NCBI RefSeq assembly: GCF_025420585.1
Contig: NZ_JAOEGB010000005.1
Location: 124,001 to 188,000 of the forward strand
Reading direction: 5' to 3'
Length of the DNA: 64,000 bases
Source of the DNA: Planotetraspora sp. A-T 1434
GTDB lineage: Bacteria > Actinomycetota > Actinomycetes > Streptosporangiales > Streptosporangiaceae
Below the pieces are notes generated by a model that made no database searches, was not told the origin of the DNA, and worked only from the letters and a program-made list of their open reading frames with translations. The first letter of the stretch is position 1; each line of letters begins with the position of its first letter. Positions 32,763 through 42,585 of this stretch are shown here, in pieces. A program made the translations under genes and the position numbers.

Positions 32763-33266
32763 ATGCCCAGCGTCTACTGCACGCAGTGCGGTCATGCCAA
32801 CCCCGAGGATGCCCGTTTCTGTTCACGATGCGGTTCGCCGCTGAGCGCTCCGGCGCCGGCCGCTCCTGACACGACCTCGACGATCTCGCTCGAGGCGCTG
32901 GAGAGCGAGACGGGCCAGACGCTTCTGCCGGACAGGTCGGCCGTCGAGCAGCTCCCTCCGGGGACCGCGCTCCTGGTCGTGATGCGCGGGCCGAACGCGG
33001 GCAGCCGCTTTCTGCTCGACAGTGACCTCACTACGGCGGGTCGCCACCCGGAAAGCGACATTTTCCTGGACGATGTGACCGTGTCCAGGAGGCACGTGGA
33101 GTTCTACCGGCGCGGTGGCCAGTTCACCGTCCGTGACGTCGGAAGCCTGAACGGCACCTACGTCAACCGTGAGCGGATCGAGGAGTTTCCGCTCGCGGGT
33201 GGAGACGAGGTGCAGATCGGGAAGTTCCGGCTGGTGTTCCTCACACGTGGCCCTGGAGGGCCATGA
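32763..33266 (+). CDS. garA: GarA/OdhI-like FHA-domain protein with zinc ribbon
   Basis: 167 residues. The N-terminus is a Cys4 zinc ribbon (Cys6-x2-Cys9, Cys20-x2-Cys23), then a phosphoacceptor region Asp-Thr-Thr-Ser-Thr near 36-40, then an FHA domain (about 75-150) with Gly-Arg-His, Ser-Arg-Arg-His and Leu-Asn-Gly-Thr-Tyr-Val-Asn. In mycobacteria and corynebacteria GarA/OdhI, phosphorylated by Ser/Thr kinases on the Thr-Thr motif, switches 2-oxoglutarate dehydrogenase and glutamate dehydrogenase. The zinc ribbon is absent from the mycobacterial protein but seen in related families. First gene of the conserved garA-ftsR-BFN-merR block. Confidence 0.9.
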   Translation: MPSVYCTQCGHANPEDARFCSRCGSPLSAPAPAAPDTTSTISLEALESETGQTLLPDRSAVEQLPPGTALLVVMRGPNAGSRFLLDSDLTTAGRHPESDIFLDDVTVSRRHVEFYRRGGQFTVRDVGSLNGTYVNRERIEEFPLAGGDEVQIGKFRLVFLTRGPGGP

Positions 33267-33285
33267 TCGGTGAGGAGGGGGAGTC

Positions 33286-33942
33286 ATGAGCGCGCAGGCC
33301 GTACGGGCGTTCATGAGCATCGGGGAGGTGCTCGCGCTTCTGCAGGGCGAGTTCCCCGACGTGACGATCTCCAAGATCCGGTTTCTGGAGGGTGAGGGGC
33401 TCATCGAGCCGCAGCGGAGCCCGTCGGGCTACCGCAAGTTCACCCACAACGACGTCGAGCGCCTGCGCTACATCCTCACCGCGCAACGTGACCACTACCT
33501 CCCGCTCCGGGTGATCAAGGATCACCTCGACGAGCAGGCCACCCGCCCGCGGGCCGTGCCCGGGGAGGCTCCTGCCGTACGGTTGAGCAGGGAGGAGCTG
33601 ATCGAGGCCGCGGGGATCGACGAGGACACCCTGGCGGAGCTGGAGAGCTTCGGCCTCGTGGCGGCGGTGGCCCGCCGGTACGACGCGGACGCCCTGCAGG
33701 TGGCCCGCAGCGTGGGGGCGCTGGCCCGGTTCGGCCTGCACGCCCGGCACCTTCGGGCGGTCAAGGCCGCGGTCGAGCGCGAGGCCGGTCTGGTAGAGCA
33801 GGCGGTGGCGCCTTTGCTGCGCCGCAGGGCTCCCGGGGCGGTCGATCAGGCGGGGGAGACAGCTCGGGAGATCTCCGGACTTCTCCAGGAATTGCACACC
33901 GCGTTACTTCGTGGCAGTGTTCGCGGCGTTCTGGGGCGGTAA
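33286..33942 (+). CDS. ftsR: MerR-family regulator, FtsR type
   Basis: 218 residues. The N-terminal winged helix reads Met-Ser-Ile-Gly-Glu-Val-Leu, then Ile-Ser-Lys-Ile-Arg-Phe-Leu-Glu-Gly-Glu-Gly-Leu-Ile and Arg-Lys-Phe-Thr, followed by a dimerisation region and a helical C-terminus without ligand-binding Cys. Position directly after garA and before the bifunctional nuclease matches Rv1827-Rv1830 of M. tuberculosis, where this gene corresponds to Rv1828; the C. glutamicum homologue FtsR activates ftsZ. RBS GAGGAGGGGGAG is very strong. Confidence 0.9.
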   Translation: MSAQAVRAFMSIGEVLALLQGEFPDVTISKIRFLEGEGLIEPQRSPSGYRKFTHNDVERLRYILTAQRDHYLPLRVIKDHLDEQATRPRAVPGEAPAVRLSREELIEAAGIDEDTLAELESFGLVAAVARRYDADALQVARSVGALARFGLHARHLRAVKAAVEREAGLVEQAVAPLLRRRAPGAVDQAGETAREISGLLQELHTALLRGSVRGVLGR

Positions 33943-34029
33943 TGAGGCGGTGACCGGCTCACTCGCTCCCTCGCGGTGTTACGTTGAATGCCAGGTGATA
34001 TGCCGCGACGCTTTGAGACGGAGTCGCCC

Positions 34030-34500
34030 GTGTTGCAGATGGAGGTCGTGGGGGTTCGCGTTGAGATGCCCTCCAACCAGCCGATCGTTCTCCTCAAGGA
34101 GACGAGCGGTGATCGGTACCTGCCGATCTGGATCGGCATGACCGAGGCGACCGCTATCGCGCTGGCGCAGGCGGAGGAGCCGCCGCCCCGGCCGCTGACC
34201 CATGACCTGTTCCGTGATGTGCTGGAGGCGTTGGGGGTGCGGCTGCGCACCGTCAACATCGTCGCGCTGCGGGACGGGATCTTCTTCGCGGATCTGGTGT
34301 TCTCGAACGGCGTGGAGGTGAGCGCCCGTCCGTCGGACTCGATCGCGCTGGCGTTGCGGACGGGGGCGACGATCTACGCCAGTGAGGACGTGGTCCAGGA
34401 GGCGGGCGTGAGCATGCCCGACGACCAGGAGGACGAGGTGGAGAAGTTCCGGGAGTTCCTGGACAACATCACCCCGGAGGACTTCGGCCGCGCGGGCTGA
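34030..34500 (+). CDS. bifunctional nuclease-domain protein (DUF151)
   Basis: 156 residues from GTG 34030, which has GGAG six bases upstream; the frame is open to an ATG at 33988, but that lies at a likely -10 (TACGTT, 33980-33985), so I prefer the later start, which also matches the family's usual beginning Leu-Gln-Met-Glu-Val-Val-Gly-Val. The BFN domain shows Leu-Pro-Ile-Trp-Ile-Gly and Arg-Pro-Ser-Asp-Ser-Ile-Ala-Leu-Ala-Leu, with an acidic Asp/Glu-rich C-terminus. Corresponds to Rv1829. DNase/RNase activity was reported for plant BFN; the bacterial role is not settled. Confidence 0.88.
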   Translation: MLQMEVVGVRVEMPSNQPIVLLKETSGDRYLPIWIGMTEATAIALAQAEEPPPRPLTHDLFRDVLEALGVRLRTVNIVALRDGIFFADLVFSNGVEVSARPSDSIALALRTGATIYASEDVVQEAGVSMPDDQEDEVEKFREFLDNITPEDFGRAG

Positions 34501-34525
34501 GTGCGGGCCGAGCGCGCTTGGGTGC

Positions 34526-34578
34526 GGTTGAGTCCGGGTGACTCCGGGTGGAGTCCGGGGTGGAGTCCGGGGTTGATT
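34526..34578. repeat. 12-bp degenerate tandem repeat
   Basis: Units of the form GGTGGAGTCCGG recur about four times (GGTTGAGTCCGG, GGTGACTCCG, two GGTGGAGTCCGG, GGTTGATTTCGG) between the bifunctional nuclease gene and the next promoter. The middle pair is perfect. Confidence 0.7.
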
Positions 34579-34616
34579 TCGGGAGATAACGCTTCACGAC
34601 GCGCCGTGCGGGGTCG

Positions 34617-34645
34617 TTGACTGAAAATGGCCCCGGTCCTACGGT
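34617..34645 (+). promoter_or_regulatory. sigma-70-type promoter of the second MerR gene
   Basis: TTGACT (34617-34622), 17 bp, TACGGT (34640-34645), about 75 bp upstream of the GTG start. The spacing is optimal and the region is locally AT-rich compared with flanks. Confidence 0.6.
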
Positions 34646-34719
34646 GCAAGGGAAACCACGGTTGTAATTCACGAACCCCCAGATCAGACCGTGGGATGAG
34701 AGAAAGCCGGAGGTCCGCA

Positions 34720-35337
34720 GTGGCGGTCAGCAGCGGCGAGGGTAAGTCGGCCGGCCAGCATGACCCGGTTCGGCAGTCGGCGCGGGAGCGTGCCGGCGAG
34801 CAGGGCCTGCTGTTCGACGAGCAGCCGGCGGCGCTGCCCGAGAATGTCGGCTACCGGGGCCCCACGGCGTGCGCGGCGGCCGGCATCACCTACCGGCAGC
34901 TCGACTACTGGGCGCGCACCGAGCTGGTCCTGCCGACGATAAGAGCCGCGCAGGGCTCGGGATCGCAGCGCCTGTACAGCTTCCGCGACATCCTCGTCCT
35001 CAAGGTGGTCAAGCGGCTCCTCGACACCGGGGTGTCCCTTCAGCAGATACGCACCGCCGTACAGCACCTGCGTGACCGCGGGGTCAACGACCTCGCCCAG
35101 ATCACCCTGATGAGCGACGGGGTCAGCGTCTACGAGTGCACGTCGGCGGACGAGGTGATCGACCTCCTGCAGGGCGGGCAGGGCGTCTTCGGCATCGCGC
35201 TCGGGCGGGTCTGGCGCGAGGTGGAGGGGTCGCTCGCCGAGCTCCCCGGTGAGCGCGCCGAGTCGGCGTCCGACCCGGAGGGAGATCATCCGGCGGATGA
35301 GCTGGCCCGCCGCAGGAAGGCCCGTAAGACCGGCTGA
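34720..35337 (+). CDS. MerR-family regulator, Rv1830/McdR type
   Basis: About 205 residues. Residues about 35-110 hold the DNA-binding domain: Tyr-Arg-Gly-Pro-Thr-Ala-Cys-Ala-Ala-Ala-Gly-Ile-Thr-Tyr-Arg-Gln-Leu-Asp-Tyr-Trp-Ala-Arg, then Arg-Leu-Tyr-Ser-Phe. The C-terminus is basic (Arg-Arg-Arg-Lys-Ala-Arg-Lys). Position after the bifunctional nuclease matches Rv1830, a regulator linked with mycobacterial cell division and antibiotic resilience. GTG 34720 is chosen because GGAGG stands six bases upstream; in-frame ATGs at 34627 and 34696 lie upstream, the first inside the promoter. Confidence 0.88.
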   Translation: MAVSSGEGKSAGQHDPVRQSARERAGEQGLLFDEQPAALPENVGYRGPTACAAAGITYRQLDYWARTELVLPTIRAAQGSGSQRLYSFRDILVLKVVKRLLDTGVSLQQIRTAVQHLRDRGVNDLAQITLMSDGVSVYECTSADEVIDLLQGGQGVFGIALGRVWREVEGSLAELPGERAESASDPEGDHPADELARRRKARKTG

Positions 35338-35440
35338 GGCCCCGCGAGACTCTTGGGCGCCGTAGCAGATCGGCTTATGGGGGCAAGGGGGCGTCAGTCC
35401 CGATCCGGGGCACCCGGTAGAGTGGGCAAGGCCGACGACC

Positions 35441-35636
35441 TCGTGCGGGAGAGTCCCCTTTGACAGGGGCGCCGAAGGAGCAAACCTCCCCGGAATCTCT
35501 CAGGCATCCGGTACCGCACGGATGAGGCGACTCTGAAAAGCAGGCGCACCAGCCAGGTGGGGCCTCACCGAAGGGGAAAGCCGGGTCCGTCGTGGCCCGG
35601 TGAAGCTCTCAGGTCCGATGACAGAGGGGGAGACCG
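35441..35636 (+). ncRNA. tandem glycine riboswitch
   Basis: Two glycine aptamers in series. The first (about 35443-35520) runs from GTGCGGGAGAG through GCCGAAGGAGCAAA and ATCTCTCAGGCA to the closing CCGCAC; the second (about 35521-35636) from GATGAGGCGACTCTGAAAAG through CACCGAAGGGGAAAG and AGCTCTCAGG to ACAGAGGGGG. Both contain the conserved glycine-binding signature elements. It lies directly upstream of gcvP, whose product degrades glycine, so glycine binding most likely turns expression on. A -10-like TAGAGT is at 35418-35423. Confidence 0.95.
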
Positions 35637-35705
35637 CAAAAGCGACCGGCTGTGCCACGTGCACGGCGGGCGCGCAGGTCTCGACCCGTCCAGGAGGCCC
35701 CTGTC

Positions 35706-38531
<2,826 letters not shown>

Positions 38532-38672
38532 GTCACCCCACCGCGACCGGATGAGGACCAGGACCCCTTCATCGGCGCGACCGGTTGCGCATGTGACTCC
38601 CGCGAGGGGGCCGGGATCGTTAGGATCTTGGTGATCGTTCCTCATCACTCCTGATCCCATGCGAGGCCCCTC

Positions 38673-39281
38673 ATGACGGCCATCGACCCCCTTCAAAACG
38701 GTCTGGGGCGGCGCGTCGACCAGGCGCGCCGGCTCGCCGAGACGGGCGATCTGGACGCCGCGGCGGCGATCTTCGCGGAGCTCGCCGCCGACGCCGGCGC
38801 GCCCGACCAGGCCGACGCCGCGCTCGGCCTGTCCGTCGTCGCCGAGCGGATGGCGGAGCAGTTGCTGGCCGAGGGGGAGCCGGGACAGGCCGCCGACGTG
38901 CTGTTACAGGCCCTGTCGGTGGGCGGCGTGGCCGACGCGGCCCGCCTTCGGGTGCTTCTCGGCATCGCGCATCTGGAGATGGCGTGCGGCGAGTTCGCCG
39001 GCGCGGTGGAGGAAGGGCGCTGGGAGGAGGGCGGTGCGGAGACGGGCGCGCTCGCGATCGAGCTGCTCGCCCGGACGCTGCCCCTGCGCGGCCGCGACGC
39101 CGACGCCGAGACCGTCTGGCGCTACGGGCTGGACCACCCCGACAGGGTCCTCGCCGAGCAGGTGCGGCTCCGCCTCACTCGCGACGTCCGCCCCGCCGTG
39201 CCCGGCCCCGTCGCCGCGCCTGTTACCGAGCCTGTTACTGAGCCTGTTACTGAGCCTGTTACTGAGCTTGGCACTGACTGA
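38673..39281 (+). CDS. TPR-like hypothetical protein with repetitive C-terminus
   Basis: 202 residues, no signal peptide or membrane segment. Residues 10-165 are Ala/Leu-rich helices in a tetratricopeptide-like rhythm (Ala-x-Leu-Ala-Glu-Thr-Gly-Asp-Leu-Asp-Ala-Ala-Ala motif). Residues about 183-200 are four copies of Pro-Val-Thr-Glu made by a 12-bp tandem repeat. Probably a scaffold protein of unknown partner. Ends before a converging small membrane protein. Confidence 0.75.
   Translation: MTAIDPLQNGLGRRVDQARRLAETGDLDAAAAIFAELAADAGAPDQADAALGLSVVAERMAEQLLAEGEPGQAADVLLQALSVGGVADAARLRVLLGIAHLEMACGEFAGAVEEGRWEEGGAETGALAIELLARTLPLRGRDADAETVWRYGLDHPDRVLAEQVRLRLTRDVRPAVPGPVAAPVTEPVTEPVTEPVTELGTD
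39219..39266 (+). repeat. in-frame 12-bp tandem repeat (four copies)
   Basis: CCTGTTACCGAG then three identical CCTGTTACTGAG units encode Pro-Val-Thr-Glu repeats at the C-terminus of the TPR-like protein. Base composition is AT-richer than the rest of the gene, and the copies are nearly identical, so the expansion is recent. Confidence 0.9.
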
Positions 39282-39310
39282 AGCGGCGGCCGTGCGAATC
39301 GGCGGCCGGA

Positions 39311-39739
39311 TCAGCGGCTGGAGCGCCGGCTGATCGCGTAGGCCAGGTTGACCGCGATGATCCCGGCCCAGGAGAGGACGAGCCCGGTGGTTCCGGCGTT
39401 CCCGGCCGCGATGCCCGTCAGGGGGATCCCGATGCCGAGCGACCCGAGCGCCACGCCGACGGCCGCGTCCTTCCGGGGCGGCTGCTGCGGCCGGTGGATC
39501 ATCTGGGCGGCCACCTCGTTGCGCACCCGTGCGGCGATCTCCACGTCGAGCTTGTCGAGGAACGAGTCGACCAGCGCGTCCTCGTATTCTGGGCCGAGCT
39601 CGCGCCGGGTCGCGATGATCGCCCGGAGGTCCTCCCGCGTGGACGGCGCCGGCCGGTGTGCCGGCGGAGCCATGGGGGGCGTCATGGGAGGCGTCATGGG
39701 AGGCGTCGTCACGGGCTGCTGCGGTGATATGTCGGGCAC
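39311..39739 (-). CDS. small two-helix membrane protein, Pro-rich N-terminus
   Basis: 142 residues from GTG 39739. Residues 5-30 are Pro/Met-rich with the repeats Met-Thr-Pro-Pro-Met-Thr-Pro-Pro (a 12-bp minisatellite at about 39670-39710). Residues 35-80 are a charged helical segment, and two hydrophobic helices follow at about 95-113 and 118-136 before a basic Arg-Arg-Ser-Ser-Arg end. The frame is open further upstream to 40357, but that part runs antisense to the hydrolase gene. I do not recognise a named family; likely a small inner-membrane protein. Confidence 0.6.
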   Translation of the reverse strand: MPDISPQQPVTTPPMTPPMTPPMAPPAHRPAPSTREDLRAIIATRRELGPEYEDALVDSFLDKLDVEIAARVRNEVAAQMIHRPQQPPRKDAAVGVALGSLGIGIPLTGIAAGNAGTTGLVLSWAGIIAVNLAYAISRRSSR

Positions 39740-39832
39740 TCTGACATTCTGACCCCGGCGATGATCCCGCGCCATCCTCCGGATGGAGGGGTCGCGCGTC
39801 CTGCGGAAGTCGTAACCGGTACCGTCACCACC

Positions 39833-40453
39833 ATGGAGTTCGCGACACCACACGGCCCGGCGCTGGCCGAGGTGGACGAGGCGGCGGACCCCCGGCTGCT
39901 GCTGGTCCTCACCCACGGCTCGGCCGGGGGAGTGGAGGCGCCCGACCTGCTCGCCGTACGGGACGCAGTGCTGGCCATCGGGGGCACGGTGGCGCGGGTG
40001 GTCCAGCCGTTCCGGCTCCGGGGGGCGCGGGCGCCCGGATCGGCGGTCAAGCAGGATGAGGCGTGGATCGCCGTCGTGGCCGAGCTGCGGAAACGCTATC
40101 CCGGCCTGCCGTTCGCGCAGGGAGGCCGGAGCAACGGGGCCAGGGTCGCCTGCCGTACGGCACGGGCCGCCGGGGCCGAGGCGGTGATCGCGCTGGCGTT
40201 CCCCCTCCACCCGCCGAGCAGGCCCGATAGATCGCGGGCTGATGAGCTGCGGCAGGCGGGGACCGAGGTGCTGGTGATCAACGGGGATCGGGACCCGTTC
40301 GGCGTTCCGGAGGCGGCGGACGCGACGCGTCTGGTGGTCCTTCCGGGGGAGGGTCACGACCTGAACAGGAATCCCGCCCAGGTGGGCGAGGAGGCGGCGC
40401 GGTGGCTACGAGGGCTCCCGGCTTTCCGGACTCCGGGGGCCGGCGGGACCTAG
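39833..40453 (+). CDS. alpha/beta-hydrolase of the KANL3/Tex30 type
   Basis: 206 residues. The nucleophile elbow is Gly-Gly-Arg-Ser-Asn-Gly-Ala-Arg (Ser about 101), the oxyanion region Leu-Thr-His-Gly-Ser-Ala-Gly-Gly, the acid Asp in Asn-Gly-Asp-Arg-Asp-Pro-Phe-Gly and the His in Gly-Glu-Gly-His-Asp-Leu. Family members are putative dienelactone-hydrolase-like enzymes of unknown substrate. ATG 39833 lies about 8 bases after TACCGT, a leaderless arrangement. Its TAG stop overlaps the TAG stop of the opposite DUF5999 gene in a shared CTAG. Confidence 0.85.
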   Translation: MEFATPHGPALAEVDEAADPRLLLVLTHGSAGGVEAPDLLAVRDAVLAIGGTVARVVQPFRLRGARAPGSAVKQDEAWIAVVAELRKRYPGLPFAQGGRSNGARVACRTARAAGAEAVIALAFPLHPPSRPDRSRADELRQAGTEVLVINGDRDPFGVPEAADATRLVVLPGEGHDLNRNPAQVGEEAARWLRGLPAFRTPGAGGT

Positions 40454-40650
40454 GCGGCGCTGATGGCCATGTCGGTGGGGCGGTGCGGAGCGATCACCGC
40501 GCCGTCGGGCAGGAGCTCTCCGGTGTCCTCGAAGAGCACGACGCCGTTGCACAACAGGCTCCACCCCTGCTCGGGGTGGGACGCGATCGTGCGGGCGGCT
40601 TCTCGGTCCTTCGCTTCCGCGCTCGGACAGGCCGGGTCATGAGGGCACAT
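40450..40650 (-). CDS. DUF5999 small protein
   Basis: 66 residues starting Met-Cys-Pro-His-Asp-Pro-Ala-Cys-Pro-Ser-Ala, then Trp-Ser-Leu-Leu-Cys-Asn-Gly-Val-Val-Leu-Phe-Glu-Asp-Thr-Gly-Glu-Leu-Leu-Pro. This is the pattern of DUF5999, a small conserved actinomycete protein with an N-terminal Cys pair (Cys2, Cys8), perhaps metal binding. Function unknown. The stop overlaps tail-to-tail with the alpha/beta-hydrolase gene by four bases. Confidence 0.88.
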   Translation of the reverse strand: MCPHDPACPSAEAKDREAARTIASHPEQGWSLLCNGVVLFEDTGELLPDGAVIAPHRPTDMAISAA

Positions 40651-41048
40651 CGCCGGGGCTCCGTGTCTTTCTCGTTCGCTCGTGGTCAGTGATCGGGTCG
40701 GTCATCGGGAAGCCGGTGCGGACACCGGTCCTGATGTCTTCCTTCCCTTTTTTACGTGGGACGAGCGTGTGGGGTTGATGTATGACGAACTGCATAGTGG
40801 ACTACACCAGTTTGCAGGCGGGTCCCATCGGCATGACATAGTCCGTTCGGACGGTTTCCGCCGGTCCGGGTGGGGGCCCGGAGGCTGCCCGAGCGGACTC
40901 CCGCACGCTGATGTGACCTACCGCACAAGAGTGCCCCATGGACGATAACGGTCCAACTTCGACACGCCGTCCATCTGGTAACTGAGTCGTTACCATTTCT
41001 GGCGCGTCCGCGCCGCGCCGCCCGGTGCGTGGTCCGGACATGGCCGCG
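40651..41048. other. 398-bp intergenic region, no confident gene
   Basis: The region between the DUF5999 and TetR genes has lower GC and no third-position bias. It holds a GGTAAC-N6-GTTACC inverted repeat at 40977-40994, a T-run CCTTTTTTACG near 40747, and a short frame 40782-40841 of 19 codons with GGGG upstream. Two longer frames (40682-40948 plus, 40802-41041 minus) lack codon bias and I do not accept them. It probably carries the promoter of the minus-strand DUF5999 gene. Confidence 0.5.
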
Positions 41049-41624
41049 TCAGCGTTCGAGGCCGCTGATGAGCGCGTCGAGGCCGTCTTCGAACTCGCGC
41101 TCCCCTTCGGCGGTCCGCGCGTCGCGCACCGTCGCGTCGGGGTCGGCCCAGCCCGACTGCTGCACCTCCACCGCGACGCTCCCGAAGACGTAGGCCCGCA
41201 GGGCCCGGACGGCCCCGGCCGCGTCCGCGAGGCCGGCGTCCCGGAGCTGCTCGGCCTGTTCCCTGATGGCGATCAGCGCCGACCCCTTGGGCGGTTTGGT
41301 CAGGGCCAGCGACAGGACGCCGGGATGCTCAAGCAGTGCCGTACGGCCGGCGCGGGCCCAGGCGCGCGCCCGGTCCTGCCAGGACGCCGGCTCCGAGGGG
41401 TCGACGTGGACGGTGGTGACGTGCTCGGCGAGGACGTCCAGCAGCGCCTCCTTGCCACGGGGCAGGTGGTGGTAGATCGCCATCGCCTCGACCTGGAGGG
41501 CGTCGCCCAGCCTCCGCATGGTCAGGCGGCGCAGGCCCTGCCCGTCGGCGATGTGCAGGGCGGCGTCGATGATGCGTTCCAGGGACAGGGGGACCGGAGG
41601 TCGCTTGGCAGGCACGGCGATCAT
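41049..41624 (-). CDS. TetR-family transcriptional regulator
   Basis: 191 residues from ATG 41624. The DNA-binding helix set spans about 12-58 (Ile-Ile-Asp-Ala-Ala-Leu-x-x-Ala-Asp, Thr-Met-Arg-Arg-Leu-Gly-Asp-Ala-Leu, Ala-Ile-Tyr-His-His-Leu). The C-terminal domain looks like the Tn10-TetR C-terminal family. Divergent from a small coiled-coil protein gene and preceded by a matching operator, so it likely represses itself and perhaps its neighbour. Confidence 0.88.
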   Translation of the reverse strand: MIAVPAKRPPVPLSLERIIDAALHIADGQGLRRLTMRRLGDALQVEAMAIYHHLPRGKEALLDVLAEHVTTVHVDPSEPASWQDRARAWARAGRTALLEHPGVLSLALTKPPKGSALIAIREQAEQLRDAGLADAAGAVRALRAYVFGSVAVEVQQSGWADPDATVRDARTAEGEREFEDGLDALISGLER

Positions 41625-41635
41625 GCTGCCACATC

Positions 41636-41657
41636 TGTCCTTACTTCGTAAAGGACA
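41636..41657. promoter_or_regulatory. TetR-type operator palindrome
   Basis: TGTCCTT (41636-41642) and AAGGACA (41651-41657) form a perfect 7-bp inverted repeat, with a nested TTAC-N3-GTAA, starting 12 bases upstream of the TetR start codon. Probable autorepression site. Confidence 0.6.
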
Positions 41658-41762
41658 GCGCACCCTGGCGTGCGGGGACGTTGTGGAAGCGCGTACGCTA
41701 CCGGCAGTGATGGGCCGGCTGATGAGCCGGCTGATGGGTCGTCCGACATGGAGGGGCTGACG

Positions 41763-42161
41763 ATGGCGTTTTTCCGTCCGCGTGTGAGCCGGGAGGCGGA
41801 GGTCCGCTACCACGCGGACCTGGAGGTCGGGCGGAGCTTCGGCGCTCTGCTGGGGAAGGCCCGGGAGGCCGAGCGGGAGTTGCGCGCCAAGCAGGCCGCC
41901 GGAGCCTCCCTGGAGGAGCTGCGCGAGGCCGGTCTGGTCCTCGACCGCGCCCTCACCGAGGCGCTGCGCGCGGCCGAGGCGGCGCAGCGGGCCACGCTCG
42001 GTGTGAAGTCCTACGACGACCGCATCGCCCGGCGCAAGGGCAGGGCGACGCCTGAGGGCGCGATGTGGACCGCCGAGGTGAGCCGCCTGCGCACCCTGCG
42101 CGAGGCGCACCGGCTGACCGGAATCCCGCGGGTCCCGCGTGCCTCCGCCGTCATCCGGTAG
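41763..42161 (+). CDS. small coiled-coil hypothetical protein
   Basis: 132 residues from ATG 41763, which follows GGAGGGGC by 6-8 bases; an in-frame ATG at 41670 lies in repetitive upstream DNA (12-bp GATGAGCCGGCT repeats at about 41708-41740). The sequence is highly helical and charged from 8 to 90 with heptad-like Leu/Ala spacing, then Arg/Lys-rich. No domain recognised. It may form the other half of the TetR-controlled pair. Confidence 0.65.
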   Translation: MAFFRPRVSREAEVRYHADLEVGRSFGALLGKAREAERELRAKQAAGASLEELREAGLVLDRALTEALRAAEAAQRATLGVKSYDDRIARRKGRATPEGAMWTAEVSRLRTLREAHRLTGIPRVPRASAVIR

Positions 42162-42585
42162 CACGTCCATAAGCGCCCTTCATCTGTTAGCCCTGAGCAT
42201 CCGGTGGCACCGTTCATCTGTTGGGACCGTTCAGCCGGATGGCGGTAGCGCCGAAACCGCCCGGACCGTGGGAACGCGGGCCGGGCGGCGCCGTCATCAG
42301 GGGTCATGTGGATGTGGCGACCTGGGGTTCTCCGGGAAATCCGGGAGGGATCGGGCATGAGGCGCGGAAAGCGTTCCCCGGCTCCGCCCGCACCCGCTTT
42401 GTCGCGTTAAGCCACGCCTTACGCTGGGCGATCGTGATCGGTTACCTTGGAGCCGACGCTTCCCCACCCGGAACCGCGGTGCTCCTCGGCGCGGTGACGC
42501 GCGGATCAGGAGCGGCGGTTCGTGCCGATCACGAAGGGCTACATGAACGAGCTGAAGGGGATCGGGCTGGAGCACGGGGTCGATT
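42162..42585. other. 424-bp intergenic region with hairpin and possible gene fragment
   Basis: Contains two TTCATCTGTT copies (about 42180 and 42211), a hairpin CCGCCCGG (42257-42264) with CCGGGCGG (42281-42288), and toward the right a short stretch (42498-42593) that reads like the end of a protein in one frame (see finding). No complete gene is supported. Confidence 0.5.

Noticed and set aside
40682-41041. Two overlapping small frames (plus 40682-40948, minus 40802-41041)
   Set aside because: No third-position GC bias, no RBS, no recognised family.
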